DNA from: Malus domestica
Lineage: Eukaryota; Streptophyta; Magnoliopsida; Rosales; Rosaceae
Assembly: GCF_042453785.1 (NCBI RefSeq)
Contig: NC_091670.1
Coordinates: 33,119,501-33,183,500, forward strand
Reading direction: 5' to 3'
DNA: 64,000 bases
Below are positions 26,295 to 39,355 of the stretch, piece after piece. Under the pieces are notes generated by a model, which was given only the letters and a program-made list of their open reading frames with translations, was not told the origin of the DNA and did no database searches. The position numbers and the translations under genes were made by a program. How positions within the stretch are numbered: position 1 is the stretch's first letter; each line of letters begins with the position of its first letter.

Positions 26295-27413
26295 ATGCTG
26301 GAACTGTTCTCGATTCCGGGTATCGGTATTGGCAAACCAATGAAATTGCATGGCTCCATTGCATCCAAAGCCGTCACCATCCTAATTGACTCTGGGGCCG
26401 CCTGCAACTTTCTGCACCCCCACGTGGCTGACCAACTAGGCCTTCCAGTGCAAACCATCCCTGCTGTCAAATTCACAACAGCCTCCCAAGACCGTTATTC
26501 CTCCAAACGCGTCTCGGATATCGCACTCCAAATACAAGACTACACATTTCATGGGTCTTTTCTCTTGTTAGACGTGCCAGGATGTGATCTTATTTTGGGA
26601 GCCGAATGGTTAGAATCCTTAGGATTTATTGGCTGGCATTTCAAACAGAAAACAATGGTATTCTCAGTGGATGGACAAACCTACACCTTACAAGGTTTGA
26701 CCCCGTCGACCTCTGTGTTCCCAGAGTGCAACCCCATACACCACTTATTCAACAACCCATTCAATCTCCTAGCATCCATACCCACTCCCACCACCTACCT
26801 TAACCCATCCACCGAAACCCACCCGGCTATTTCCTCACTACTCAATCAGTACCAACACATTTTCACACCACCTTTCGGCCTTCCACCAGAAAGACCCATC
26901 GACCACAAAATTCCCCTACTACCAAACACCAACCCCATCAATGTTAGAACATGTAGATACCCCCACTACCAAAAAGCTGAAATAGAAAAACAAGTGCAGG
27001 AATTTTTAAACTCAGGTGTCATCCGCCCAAGTTCAAGTCCTTTCTCTTCCCCAGTTCTTCTTGTTAAGAAGAAGGATGATACATGGCGTCTTTGTATTGA
27101 TTATAGAGCCCTGAATGCAGCAACTATCAAAGATCGTTTCCTGATACCTGTCGTGGACGAACTTCTTGATGAATTACATGGAGCAACAATCTTTTCAAAG
27201 CTCGACCTCCGATCTGGTTACCATCAAATCCGCATGAACGCTGCCGACATTGCAAAGACAGCTTTCCGCACCCATGAAGGCCACTACGAGTTCACGGTAA
27301 TGCCATTTGGCTTATCAAATGCACCTGCCACATTTCAATCCTTAATGAATTCTATCTTCCGCCCTTACTTACGAAAATTTGTCTTAGTTTTTTTTATGAC
27401 ATACTTGTGTATA
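26295..27413 (+). pseudogene. Gypsy protease and N-terminal reverse transcriptase, cut by the CACTA-like insertion
   Basis: It contains the protease motif [14 protein letters not shown] and RT blocks [36 protein letters not shown] and [17 protein letters not shown]. Just before the insertion, the catalytic DD motif region (27390-27410) has lost one base, shifting the frame at the active site. The frame is then interrupted by the DNA transposon; it resumes at 31693 with the same codon context. Confidence 0.9.
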
Positions 27414-27719
27414 CTACAAAAGGGGGCTATAGTGTCGGAGGGTGGTGTCGCTTTAATCTAATATAGTGACGGATTAGGCAGTTGCGACACTAACTGAACA
27501 TGACGTCGGATTTACTATCGCTTATAAGCGTTATTAAATGTTTATGTCGCTTTTAAACCGACGTAAACATATATTTTAATAATTTTTAAATACTAGTGTC
27601 GCTTTTAAACCGACGTAAACATTATTTTAATAATTTTTAAATACTAGTGTCGCTTTTAAGCGACATAAAGAATGTATATATATATATTAAATTATATATA
27701 TATTAAATTAAATTTTATA

Positions 27720-27865
27720 TCTCTAAAAACTATAATAATTATATATATATATATATTAAATTAAATTTTAAAAAATTGGTAATCATTGGATTGGCTTAAA
27801 TATACATACGATTCAATTTCTTAAGTGTTATACATACAAAATAAATAAATTTAAATCTATTTAAT
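27720..27865. repeat. Left arm of an internal inverted repeat framing the 346-bp array
   Basis: Includes ATACAAAATAAATAAATTTA and TTAAGTGTTATACATAC; its reverse complement is found at 29848-29992 with few differences. Confidence 0.85.
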
Positions 27866-27895
27866 ATATATATATATATATATACACACCATTGA

Positions 27896-29838
27896 ACTTG
27901 ATTGGATACGAATTCTATGAAACTAATTTCGACAGTTATAAACGAAAAATCACGATTTAACGGTTATTTTAACTCCGATTTTGATGATTTTTTACATCTA
28001 CACTCCTTGACCCTATATGAATACAATGAATGGATTTGATCTTCAAATTAAAATATTTACACAAGTGGATACCACAAAATCTTATGTTATACTTAATGAA
28101 AGTATAAATAAACTCTAAGTGTTAGTCAATCTATTGTTTTGATGGGATACAAATTCTCCGAAACTAATTTCAACGATCCCAACCGTCAAACTTGTTTGCA
28201 TATGCTTCGAGATCACATCAGCAAAAAATCACAAAAAACAAACATTCAGAGATCAAGTAACGGGACAAAGCTTTTCGACGGTTATAAACGAAAAATCACG
28301 ATTTAACGGTTATTTTAACTCCGATTTTGATGATTTTTTACAGCTACATTCCTTGACCCTATATGAATAGAATGAATGAATTCGATCTTCAATTTAAAAT
28401 ATTTACACAAGTGGATACCACAAAATCTTATGTTATACTTAATGAAAGTATAAATAAACTCTAAGTGTTAGTCAATCTATTGTTTTGATGGGATACGAAT
28501 TCTCCGAAACTAATTTCAACGATCCCAACCGTCAAACTTGTTTGCATATGCTTCGTGATCACATCAGCAAAAAATCACAAAAAACAAACATTCAGAGATC
28601 AAGTAACGGGGCAAAGCTTTTCGACGGTTATAAACGAAAAATCACGATTTAACGGTTATTTTAACTCCGATTTTGATGATTTTTTACAGCTACACTCCTT
28701 GACCCTATATGAATACAATGAATGAATTCGATCTTCAAATTAAAATATTTACACAAGTAGATACCACAAAATTTTATGTTATACTTAATGAAAGTATAAA
28801 TAAATTCTAAGTGTTAGTCAATCTATTGTTTTGATGGGATACGAATTCTCTGAAACTAATTTCAACGATCCCAACCGTCAAACTTGTTTGCATATGCTTC
28901 GAGATCACATCAGCAAAAAATCACAAAAACCAAACATTCAGAGATCAAGTAACGGGACAAAACTTTTCGACGGTTATAAACGAAAAATCACGATTTAACG
29001 GTTATTTTAACTCTGATTTTGATGATTTTTTACAGCTACACTCCTTGACCCTATATGAATACAATGAATGAATTCGATCTTCAAATTAAAATATTTACAC
29101 AAGTAGATACCACAAAATCTTATGTTATACTTAATGAAAGCATAAATAAATTCTAAGTGTTAGTCAATCTATTGTTTTGATGGGATACGAATTCTTCGAA
29201 ACAAATTTCAACGATCCCAACTGTCAAACTTGTTTGCATATGCTTCGAGATCACATCAGCAAAAAATCACAAAAAACAAACATTCAGAGATCAAGTAACG
29301 GGACAAAGCTTTTCGACGGTTATAAACGAAAAATCACGATTTAACGGTTATTTTAACTCCGATTTTGATGATTTTTTACAGCTACATTCCTTGACCCTAT
29401 ATGAATAGAATGAATGAATTCGATCTTCAATTTAAAATATTTACACAAATGGATACCACAAAATCTTATGTTATACTTAATGAAAGTATAAATAAACTCT
29501 AAGTGTTAGTCAATCTATTGTTTTGATGGGATACGAATTCTCCGAAACTAATTTCAACGATCCCAACCGTTAAACTTGTTTGCATATGCTTCGAGATCAC
29601 ATCAGCAAAAAATCACAAAAAACAAACATTCAGAGATCAAGTAACGGGACAAAGCTTTTCGACGGTTATAAACGAAAAATCACGATTTAACGGTTATTTT
29701 AACTCCGATTTTGATGATTTTTTACAGCTACACTCATTGACCCTATATGAATATAATGAATGAATTCGATCTTCAAATTAAAATATTCACACAAGTGGAT
29801 ACCACAAAATCTTATGTTATACTTAATGAAAGTATATA
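27896..29838. repeat. 346-bp tandem repeat array (satellite-like) within the CACTA-type element
   Basis: Units starting GATGGGATAC occur at 28141, 28487, 28833, 29179 and 29525, a constant spacing of 346 bp, with a deleted first unit from about 27900 and an incomplete last unit. Units differ at a few positions each (estimated by eye). The array contains no open frame. Confidence 0.95.
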
Positions 29839-29847
29839 TATATATTT

Positions 29848-29992
29848 ATTAAGTAGATTTAAATTTATTTATTTTGTATGTATAACACTTAAAAAAATTG
29901 AATGGTATGTATATTTAAACTGATCCAATGGTCACCAATTTTTAAAATTTAATTTAATATATATATATATAATTATTATAGTTTTTAGGGGT
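29848..29992. repeat. Right arm of the internal inverted repeat
   Basis: Reverse complement of 27720-27865, so the 346-bp array sits in the loop of a very long potential hairpin. Confidence 0.85.
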
Positions 29993-30119
29993 ATAAAATT
30001 GTTACATTAATATATATAATTATTATAGTATTTTTAGGGTTATAAAATTAATATATATATAAAATTATAGTATTTGAAATATTAGGCGGGAAATTTCCCG
30101 CTTGTTTGAATGGATGGAG

Positions 30120-30540
30120 AGACTTAGTGTCGGTTTTAACCGACGCTAGTGTCATTAAAGCGACGCTATGTGAATTTCAAAAAGTGTGTCAGAAGTTGGC
30201 GTCGGTTAAAAGCGACGCTAGTTTCATTAAAGCGACGCTAGTTTCATTAAAGCGACGCAAGTTGCATTAAAGCGACGCTATGTGAATTTCAAAAAGTGTC
30301 AAAAGTTTGTGTCGGTTTAAAGCGACGCTAGTTTCATTAAAGCGACGCTAGTTTCATTAAAGCGACGCAAGTTTCATTAAAGCGACGCTATGTGAATTTC
30401 AAAAAGTGTCAGAAGTTTGTGTCGGTTTAAAGCGACGCTAGTTTCATTAAAGCGACGCGAGTTTCATTAAAGCGACGCTATGTGAATTTCAAAAAATGTG
30501 TCAGACGTTTGCGTCGGTTTTAACGGACGCAAACTAAGTA
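30120..30540. repeat. 20-bp subterminal tandem repeats of the CACTA-type element
   Basis: The unit AGCGACGCTAGTTTCATTAA is repeated in short runs, themselves arranged in about 120-bp blocks ending CTATGTGAATTTCAAAAAGTG. Further GTCGCTTTAAACCGACG units follow at about 31320-31510. Confidence 0.88.
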
Positions 30541-31695
30541 CCCATATTTAAACCCCTATCTTTCCCATTTCAACTGTGCTTTCATTTCTCCCCCAATTTC
30601 AGACTTTCTTCTTCTCCTTCCCCATTTCATATGTGCGCCCCCTTCTTCCTCCTTTTCAGTTTTTCCTCAACTCCTTCCCCGTTTGCTTTGGATCACCAGT
30701 TTGAAGATCAACATTCTGAAGAACTCCAATTCGAGGAGGAAGATCTTGAAGGTGGTTCATTTTTAAATTATTATGATTATTAATTTTAGTTTCTATTTTG
30801 TATTCTAAATAGTTTTATGCTTAAATTGAAAATTTATTTTTGTTTCTTGGTTTTTAATTGTTTTTTTTTTGTATTTATGCATGTTGGATCTGAAGAGCAA
30901 GGACACTGGAAATCGCAGATCCATAATTTTTTAAAGGTATAAAACCTGAGTTTAATCTATAGAGATTAGAGCCCTAATGTTGAAGTAGTAAAGTATTGGA
31001 GCACTGATCTGATGGCAAGCATGGCAGCATGGAGTTGCTAGTATTATATATGGCACTATGGAGCTACAAAATCTGTGGTCTTCGACAAAGGCAAGCACAG
31101 GAAAGCATGGAGGATGAATTTTTGTAAATTATATGGAATGTTAGATGTAAAACATTTGTATATTATGGCACTATTTTTCTTTTGAATTATTTTTATTATT
31201 GTTTGTTTTGGCCTAAAATTGAAATTTATTATTTCGATTATATAATTTTTTTGAGTTATAATTATTTGAGAACGAATACAGAAACAGATTTCGACTTTTT
31301 TTTTAATTATTATTATCAAAGGTGGTGTCGGTTTAAACCGTCACTAGTTTGCATATTTTATTTATTTAATTGTTCTCTAACGTCGCTTTAAACCGTCACT
31401 AGTTTGCATATTTTATTTAGTTAATTGTTAACTAGCGTCGCTTTAAACCGACGTTAACATCAGCGTCGCTTTAAACCGACGTTAACATCAGCGTCGCTTT
31501 AAACCGACGCTGTGTAGTGGCGGATTAAGCGAACAAAGCGACGCTGAAGCCCTTTAGTGACGGTAGCAATGGCGTCGCTATTCCAATCCGACATTGCAGT
31601 GTTTAATGTCGGATTTTTGCCAAATTTCCGACAGAAATCGGGGTTTCTTGTCGGTTTTGGGTCCGCCGGTGATAGCCTATATTGTAGTAGTGATA

Positions 31696-32882
31696 GTCCT
31701 TCCATAGCATCTCACATCTCCCATCTGGAGACAATTTTTTAGATTCTTTCCACACACAGCTTGAAGGGTAAGCTCAGCAAGTGTTCATTCGGCAAGGAGC
31801 AAGTTGAATATTTGGGACATACTATTTCAGGAAAGGGTGTTGCAGTAGATCCTTCAAAAATCAAGGCCATCAGAGAATGGCCACAGCCAACATCACTTAA
31901 GAGCCTTCGTGGTGTCCTCGGGTTAACGGGTTACTACCGGAAATTTGTGAAGCATTATGGCCTCATTGCCAAGCCCTTAACGAACATGTTGAAACAAGGC
32001 AATTTCTCATGGTCCACAGATTCAATAAAGGCTTTCGAAGCATTGAAGAATATGTTAGCGACCACCCCAGTGCTTGCCCTACCAGATTTCTCCAAACAAT
32101 TCGTCATCGAAACGGACGCAGCAGACACTGGTATTGGCGCTGTTCTAAGCCAAGAGGGTCATCCTATTGCTTACCTTAGCAAAGCACTTTCCGACCGTAC
32201 ACTTGGATTGTCAACTTACGACAAAGAAATGCTAGCAATAGTTTTTGCAGTCCAACACTGGCGACCATACCTCCTGGGGCAACATTTCCGCATCGTCACG
32301 GATCACCAACCAATCAAACATTTCTTAGAGCAACGAATTACCACTCCACAACAGCACCAATGGTTGGTCAAGCTGCTCGGGTACAATTACTCCGTCGAGT
32401 ATCGGCCGGGTTCTCTGAATAAGGGCCCTGATGCACTCTCCCGCCAACATGATCTCCTGCTGTTAATGGGCCTCTCCACACCCATATTTGATTGTATCCC
32501 ACAGCTGCAACAAGCATATGCCCAGGACCCGGAAGTGCAAAAGGTTTGGCACTTATTACCTTCGGTAACAAATACCCCAATCAAAGGGTTCTCTCTTATC
32601 AACAACGTGCTGCACTACAAACAAAGAGTTTTTGTTCCCCTCACTTCACATTGGAGACCCAAGCTCCTGGCCGAATTCCATGCCACTCTTCAAGGGGGCC
32701 ACTCCGGTTTCCTTCGTACTTACAAACGACTCTCCAGAAATTTTTTATGGCCTGGAATAAGGAAAGAAACAAAGAAGTTCGTGGCCGAATGCATAGAGTG
32801 CCAACGCCAAAACATTGAAAACATTCACCCTCCGAGCTTGCTCCAACCCCTGCCAATCCAGGAGGCATATGGCAAGATATAA
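31696..32882 (+). pseudogene. Gypsy RT C-terminus, RNase H and integrase zinc region
   Basis: It resumes after the CACTA-type insertion with SPS.ASHISHLETIF, then an in-frame TAG (about 31738) and the frame from 31761: KLSKCSFGKEQVEYLGHTIS, RNase H FVIETDAADTGIGAVL and AYLSKALS, and the integrase HHCC segment (GHSGFLRTYKRLSRN ... CIECQRQN). It ends in a frameshift near 32870; the integrase core follows in another frame. Confidence 0.9.
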
Positions 32883-33919
32883 CACTTGACTTTGTTGAAG
32901 GACTGCCTCCTTCCAACGGTTACACTGTGATTCTTGTCGTGGTGGATCGTCTATCAAAGTACGGCCACTTCATTCCACTTAAGCACCCTTACACAGCAGC
33001 TTTGGTAGCCGACATTTTTATTAAGGAAGTTTTCAAACTCCATGGCATGCCCAAGTCGATCGTTTCGGATCGTGACCCCATCTTCATGAGCAACTTTTGG
33101 CAAGAGTTCTTTCATCTTCAGGGCAGCAAACTTTGCACTAGTTCGGCATACAACCCACAAACAGATGGCCAAACTGAAGTCCTTAACCGCACCTTGGAAC
33201 ATTATCTCCGTTGCTTCTCAGCGGATAAACCCACCAAATGGTTTTCTCTCATTCCCTGGGCCGAATGGTGATATAACACAAGCTTCCAATCTGCAATTAA
33301 AATGTCTCCATACCAGGCGGTTTATGGCATTGAACCACCAACCATTCAGATGTACATGGCCGGTTCCACAGCTGTCCACTCGGTTGATGAGGCATTACAA
33401 GACAGAGACAAGTTACTACGTCTTTTGCGCACCAACCTGCAGCTAGCCCAACACAGAATGAAACAAGTCTATGATCATAAACGAACTGAGCGAGAGTTTA
33501 ACGTCGGTGATTGGGTCTATCTGAAACTTCAACCATACCGGCAACACTCGGTGGCTAATCGCCCATCTAACAAGCTAGCACCCAAGTTCTATGGACCATT
33601 TCAGATTACAAAGCGTATCGGCCGGGTTGCATATCAACTTCGATTACCCCCCGACTCCAAACTCCACCCTGTTTTCCATGTATCCCTCCTCAAACCTCAA
33701 ATCGGCAATGCTCATTCTCCACTGGCAGATTTACCTCCTATTGATTCCACAGGGGTATTGCATTGGCAACCAGAAATGGTCTTGGATCGGGGCATCTTCA
33801 AGAAGAAAAACAGAGCAGTGACAAAGTGGCTAATTAAATGGGTTGGCATACCCACCAACGATGCCACTTGGGAGGAAGCGGACGAGATCTTGGCCCGTTA
33901 CCCAGATTTCTTGGCCTGA
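32870..33919 (+). pseudogene. Gypsy integrase core and chromodomain
   Basis: The frame through 32927-33919 has [26 protein letters not shown] and a later [16 protein letters not shown] (DDE core). A TGG-to-TGA type stop interrupts at 33269-33271, after which MSPYQAVYGIEPP continues. The C-terminus NRAVTKWLIKWVGIPTNDAT followed by WEEADEILARYPDFLA is a chromodomain, which in chromoviruses helps target integration to particular chromatin. Confidence 0.9.
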
Positions 33920-33948
33920 GGACAGGCCTGCTCTTACGGGGGAGGAGT

Positions 33949-34058
33949 TGTTGAGCCCAACTACTGGAAGCCCGAGCCCAATACTCTCTTACGGGGGCCG
34001 TACCTGATCCATCTTTTGGTCCATATAGAGCTAGGGTTACTTATCTTCAAAATATAAA
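33949..34058 (+). repeat. 3' LTR of the Gypsy element, first part
   Basis: 110 bp matching the start of the 5' LTR up to AATATAAA, then abrupt change to the CTAG start of element B. Confidence 0.95.
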
Positions 34059-35763
34059 CTAGAAATTAGGCCTGCGCATTGCCACAGGAACCAACTGTTT
34101 CAAGCGTAATCGGATGAATAAAACACATTTAAGTTGAATAAATTCAACACAATTATGAACAAAGAAAGGAATAAATGAGTGAATAAGATCAATAAGATAA
34201 GCAGTTTTGTTTTTATACATTCAAGTGAGCTGACACATAAACACATTGTACAATGAGTAGGAAGAAATTGAACATTTTGATTAGGAAGAGATGGTTACCC
34301 AAAAAGTTCTGTTTCCTTAAGAAACAGAACAAACATGTAGTTCACACATCTAATATGTGTCCTGCAGTGTAGGCAACCATTTCAACTGGTAATTAAAAAC
34401 AGAAAGTGTTGATGACTTGTTTAAGTAGCTAATTTTGTAACCACAACTGTTCAAACGCAAAAATAAGCAGAAGGTCTGTTTCCATACGAAACTGAAGAAA
34501 CAGAAGCAAGCTGCAGTTCACACATATTTTGCCCCTGCAGTTAAGACGGCAAAATATATGCCCTGCAGCCTACATACCTCACTTAGCAATTAGCAAAACA
34601 CAGAAAAAGCGGTGCTTGAGCAGGTAAGTCGTCAAGCACAGATGTTCAAACAATAACTGTGTTCACTTATCCATATTATATTTGAATATGAATGAGGATA
34701 AATGGTTGATACTCGTAACTGTGTTCACTTATCCATAATAAATTTTAAAAGGATGAAACTTTTAATTACCAATAAACCAATAATGAATACTGATTATTGA
34801 AAACAAATAACGCAAAAATACCAGTCAATCTATTAAATAAAACCAACCCATACTCTGACAACAAAAAAGGTAAAACTACATAGGTTAAAGGTCAGTCCTT
34901 TGCAAAACCAACAATTGCATATAGCAAAAAATGAAATAAAAACAAAATCTAACAACCAAAAAATATGTCTGTATGCAGTAGCAATCATGTAAGAGTTTAT
35001 TCATCGGCTAAAATTCGAAATTTCAGATTGACCAATTACACCATTTCTATAAAATTTCAGTTATGGCATTAGTATTGAGCAAAATTAATATGTTAGAACA
35101 GAAACAATTTCTTACATATGTCAACAATCCATAAAAAGGGGTCCTTATTCAACAATAAATATTTTTTTTATACCAAAAACAAAGCAATGAAATAAATGTT
35201 TTACTTTGAAATTTCAAATAGACTTTAGTTCAGACATTAACAATTTCCATGGAATTTCTCTTGTGTTTACATAGAGAGCAAAGCGAGAGAGCTCTCCAGA
35301 TTTTGAGCAAAATCCCCCTAAACTACGATTAGATAGCTCAAGCTGGGATACATGTAAACAAATTCAAAGCTCAAGACCTGAAACTGAGCTCAAAAACTGG
35401 AAATCTCACTTCAATTAAGCAGTTTTTCAGATGTTTACAGCTTAAATATGCATGATAACAAAAAAGAAGCATCCTTTCTTGACCAATCAGACACTACCAG
35501 AAAAGCCCTAATTCATATTATTCAGATTACAAATACACAGGAGACCAAATAGCTAATAAAGCTAGACACTTTGACCCCAATCCAACACAAAAATTGTCGT
35601 GGTTATACATGCGATACCTACCTAAAATATCAACAATTCCAAATTAAATTGGAAAATGAAATGAAGCAACATAGATTGAATACAATTTGGGGAAAATTAT
35701 CTCACCTGGAGCTCCGAATTGGGCCGAATCCATTAGGTTTGGGGGGAGAGGAACACAGAGCTA

Positions 35764-35766
<3 letters not shown>

Positions 35767-35795
<29 letters not shown>
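35767..35795. repeat. (GA)n microsatellite
   Basis: GA run of about 29 bases. Confidence 0.9.
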
Positions 35796-35796
<1 letters not shown>

Positions 35797-37011
35797 CATG
35801 CGTTGTCCTTTTCTTCTATACAGCCACTGGACCGCAGTTCCTTCACAAAAAATTATATGCATGTGTTAGTTTTTCAAGTTGTAGTCTTGCAATCAATTTA
35901 ATAAGCATAAGTTCAAACATTCAACGAATATAAAATGATATATATACTAAAAAAATGTTCCATTTTTACATGAACAACTAAGCAAAAGCATTATTACAAC
36001 TAAGCATTATTACAACCAAGAATCTAAGTTCATAACCAACAACCAATCATCAAGAACAAACCCCATCAAGCCCGAACCCAAATACAAATGCCACTAACAT
36101 AATCACCCAAAATTCACTACAGCAAACACAAAACCCACCCAAAAATTATCTTCATAAAAAATGCCACCAAAAACCTATTAAGCCCGGTCAGTCGATTAAG
36201 AACCTATTTGAATAATTCAACTCAGCAGATAGTCAGATTGTTAGTTCAGGAGAAGATTATTGCCCAATAAACAGGTAGAATTAAAGTATGAATATATTCA
36301 GTTACTATTACAGTATCTTCATTTGAGCAAAATCCCCCTAAATTTAGCATCCACTGTTTTCATTCATTCATAAATTCATTGCTAACAGCAAAATATAATG
36401 AAAAAATAAAAAAAATAAGGTCAAAAATGGACCAACATGACCTCTTGCATTCAAAATTTTGAACCAAAAGTCAAAAAATTGATATTTTGGATTTCCAATT
36501 TCATATCATTTCAAGAAAAGATCAAAAAACTAAATTTTTAACATTCCAAAAAACTGAAAATCCAATCTTTGGGAGAAATCCATGAGAGCATGCACTTGTA
36601 TCAGTCAAAATGTATTCCTTACGTCAACAAATTGGATTAACCAATGGAGCTAATTATTATGTAATTACACATCTAGAGCTATCAGCTATGGCGAATCTTT
36701 TATCTTCAACCTTAAATATTACTCCCTTAATTAGTGCTTCTTTTCAGATCACAACATTGGATACGATTAATTAGGTGTTACATCGATGGTGATTTGTGAG
36801 GACCACTATGCTAATAAATTCTACAATACAATTTGAAGATCTAATTGCAACAACTCGAAACCCTAGCAAAACGATCAATCAAATCAAGAAAGAGACCTCG
36901 AGCGAGGATCATTTTTCCTTGAATATGAATCCGCATCATGTACTCAACTACGACATAAATCCCCATAAATCCATTTTTGGAAAGTACTAAAACACCGAAA
37001 ACAAATATATG

Positions 37012-37015
<4 letters not shown>

Positions 37016-37070
<55 letters not shown>
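37016..37070. repeat. (CA)n(TA)n microsatellite
   Basis: About 16 CA units followed by about 10 TA units. Confidence 0.9.
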
Positions 37071-37392
37071 CAATATGAATATGAGGCATTGAATGGTAAA
37101 TTGGATGAGGAAGTCTAAATAGACCGGTGGTGGCGAGTGGTGAGGATGAGCTTCGTACCGACGCCATGTTCTTGGGTTGCTTTCAGAACCTTATCAGATT
37201 CGATTGGATTCACAACCGCTGCTTTTTTGATACTCTCGCCAATAATTCTAATCACCAATAACATAGTTATATTTTCTCTGAGTCATATAGCAACACTCAT
37301 AGGGTAATAGCAAATGAACATTGATACAAAACTTGAATTAGACAGGTATAATATTATTCTCCTTAAAAGAATAACAATTTGTACGATCACAC

Positions 37393-37600
37393 CTTTGACT
37401 TTGGTTGGGAGTGTGCTCTCTGTTACTTTCGCATTGGATTTTGCGGCCAATTTCTGTGAAAAGTGAAATATATTGCTTAAAGTGATTACATATATGTGGC
37501 TATTAAATTAAAACAAAAAGAGGTCGGGGGGTTTGTTAATGGATACCTCTCTTTTCTCGGCGCTTTCATCACTTCTCAAGCTAGCAGATGATGGAGCGGC
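37393..37600 (-). pseudogene. Two exon-like pieces, possibly from a TPX2/WVD2-like gene
   Basis: The piece ending at 37547 (GTATCC donor) reads AAPSSASLRSDESAEKRE, similar to the start of the TPX2 domain of WVD2-like microtubule proteins. The next (37453-37393, AG acceptor, GTGTGA donor) reads KLAAKSNAKVTESTLPTKVK in the same phase. The second piece does not clearly match that family, so the call is weak; what is solid is a pair of phased, spliceable exons on the minus strand. Confidence 0.28.
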
Positions 37601-38838
37601 CTTAGCAGTATGTTAGATACCATTAACCAATCCCCATGCTAAAAATTTCTGTAAAATGAAATGCCTAATTAGTACTAAATATCTCATGTTAAGCAGAACA
37701 GATGAATCATATAAATACAACAACCCAGAATTATGATGTTATACTCTTCATCCACATCAACTTATTATGAAAAAATGCATCTTATTGCAATGCACCAACA
37801 AATACTCAATCAACATAACTGAATCTACACAATCATATAGTATCAATGCTTTCGTTCTCTACTAATTAATCAATGCAACATTTCAAATTTCCTTTCCTCA
37901 TATACGGTAAGTATTCAAAGTCATACCATCCCAATTCCACATAAGATAGTACACCTTCAGAGAGATGCCAGCGGATAGCCAAAAGCTGGGTTTCGTGTTA
38001 CAGCAACGACACATTCCACTGTTCATGAATCATTGCAAAACAACACAAAGTTCTTATGCCTACACTACATTTACTAAATCAATTCAAAATGGTCCTTACA
38101 GTAAAAAAAAAAATTGCTCTATAAGTAATGCATGGTGTCAACTATATCGAATGTCATTATTATGTGAGAAAAAATAAAAACCCAGAAATTAAAAGAAATA
38201 ACGCGGAAATTCCAGATCAAAGTGACAACTGAAGACGCCTAAAAATACCAATTTGGGAAATCATGACAGCAAGGATCAACTGAGAACTCACTGAAATCGA
38301 ATCCAATGGTGAGAACGAAGGAAATATTATACAATAAATACAGAAACAGAATTTCCTACAACAAATAATAAGATTCCAGAGTCGCACCAATGGAAACGTA
38401 AATCACCATATATAAGTAGACAAAGTTTCTAGCAATATATACAAAAACCTCTAAAAAAATCTACCTAAACTCAAAAAGGAGCAATTCCATTTCCTTACAT
38501 GGTGCGACACACAGTGGGTTTCACAGCTATTAATCAAAATACGCAACACGAAAGCCTGTTTGAGTTAGAACACTATAACGTGAAATCCACACACTGTGGG
38601 TTTCACCAAGGTCCACATATCCAATCCAAACTACATGGCTAATATTCAATAACATGTCCAATCTTTAAGCCCATTTACCAAACAGATTTAGAACACTATA
38701 GAATCTACTTAGTAGCAGAAGCAAACACCAGGAAATTATGAAGAAGCACATAAATGAGCATAGTGAAACCAAAAAATTCGAATGATGGTTTTAACAAAGC
38801 AACAACAACAACAACAACAACAACAAAGCCTTTTCCCA

Positions 38839-39355
38839 CTAAGTGGGGTCGGCTATATGAATCCTAGAACGCCATTGCGCTCGGTTTTGTGTCATGTCCT
38901 CCGTTAGGTCCAAGTACTCTAAGCCTTTTCTTAGAGTGTCTTCCAAAGTTTTCCTAGGTCTTCCTCTACCCCTTCGGCCCTGTACCTCTGTCCCGTAGTC
39001 ACATCTTCGAACCGGAGCGTCAGTCGGCCTTCTTTGCACATGTCCAAATCACCGGAACCGATTTTCTCTCATCTTTCCTTCAATTTCGGCTACTCCTACT
39101 TTACCTCGGATATCCTCATTCTCAATCTTATCCTTTCTCGTGTGCCCACACATCCCACGAAGCATCCTCATCTCCGCTACACCCATTTTGTGTACGTGTT
39201 GATGTTTACGGTCACACAACACGCCGGATGCACTCTTACACTTCATCCATCCAGCTCGTATTCTATGGTTGAGATCTCCATCTAATTCTCCGTTCTCTTG
39301 CAAGATAGATCCTAGGTAGCGAAAACGGTCGCTTTTTGTGATCTTCGCTAGATTG
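38839..39355 (-). pseudogene. RTE LINE 3' fragment (C-terminal RT region), second copy
   Basis: The minus strand reads [20 protein letters not shown] and, at the end, RRPTDAPVRRCDYGTEVQGR, parallel to the full ORF at 43588-46746 but with many substitutions (roughly one in ten bases by eye) and a deletion of about 28 residues after SGVLCDR. It has the (TTG)n tail that the long copy lacks. Confidence 0.85.

Larger units (their letters stand above)
27414..31692. mobile_element. CACTA-type non-autonomous DNA transposon inside the Gypsy RT
   Basis: It is flanked by a 3-bp duplication ATA (27411-27413 and 31693-31695). Removing element and one ATA restores the RT reading of the host. The right end, read on the minus strand, is CACTACTACAATATAGGC; the left end is CTACAAAAGGGGGCTATAG, so the left copy lacks the outermost CACTA-like bases. 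Subterminal regions are full of a GTCGCTTTAAACCGACG motif and its variants, as in CACTA subterminal repeats. No transposase frame is present. The middle holds a 346-bp tandem array framed by long inverted repeats. Confidence 0.82.
34240..38785. other. Left interior of element B, mostly without recognised genes
   Basis: AT-rich DNA with a (GA)n run at 35767-35795, a (CA)n(TA)n run at about 37016-37070, and exon-like pieces at 37393-37600. A short stretch at about 38615-38680 (ACTACATGGCTAATATTCAA and following) recurs at 55240-55300 in the C region. Confidence 0.5.

Noticed and set aside
30120..30540. CRISPR-like regular repeats
   Set aside because: Plant nuclear DNA; the 20-bp units are directly adjacent without unique spacers and belong to CACTA-type subterminal repeats.
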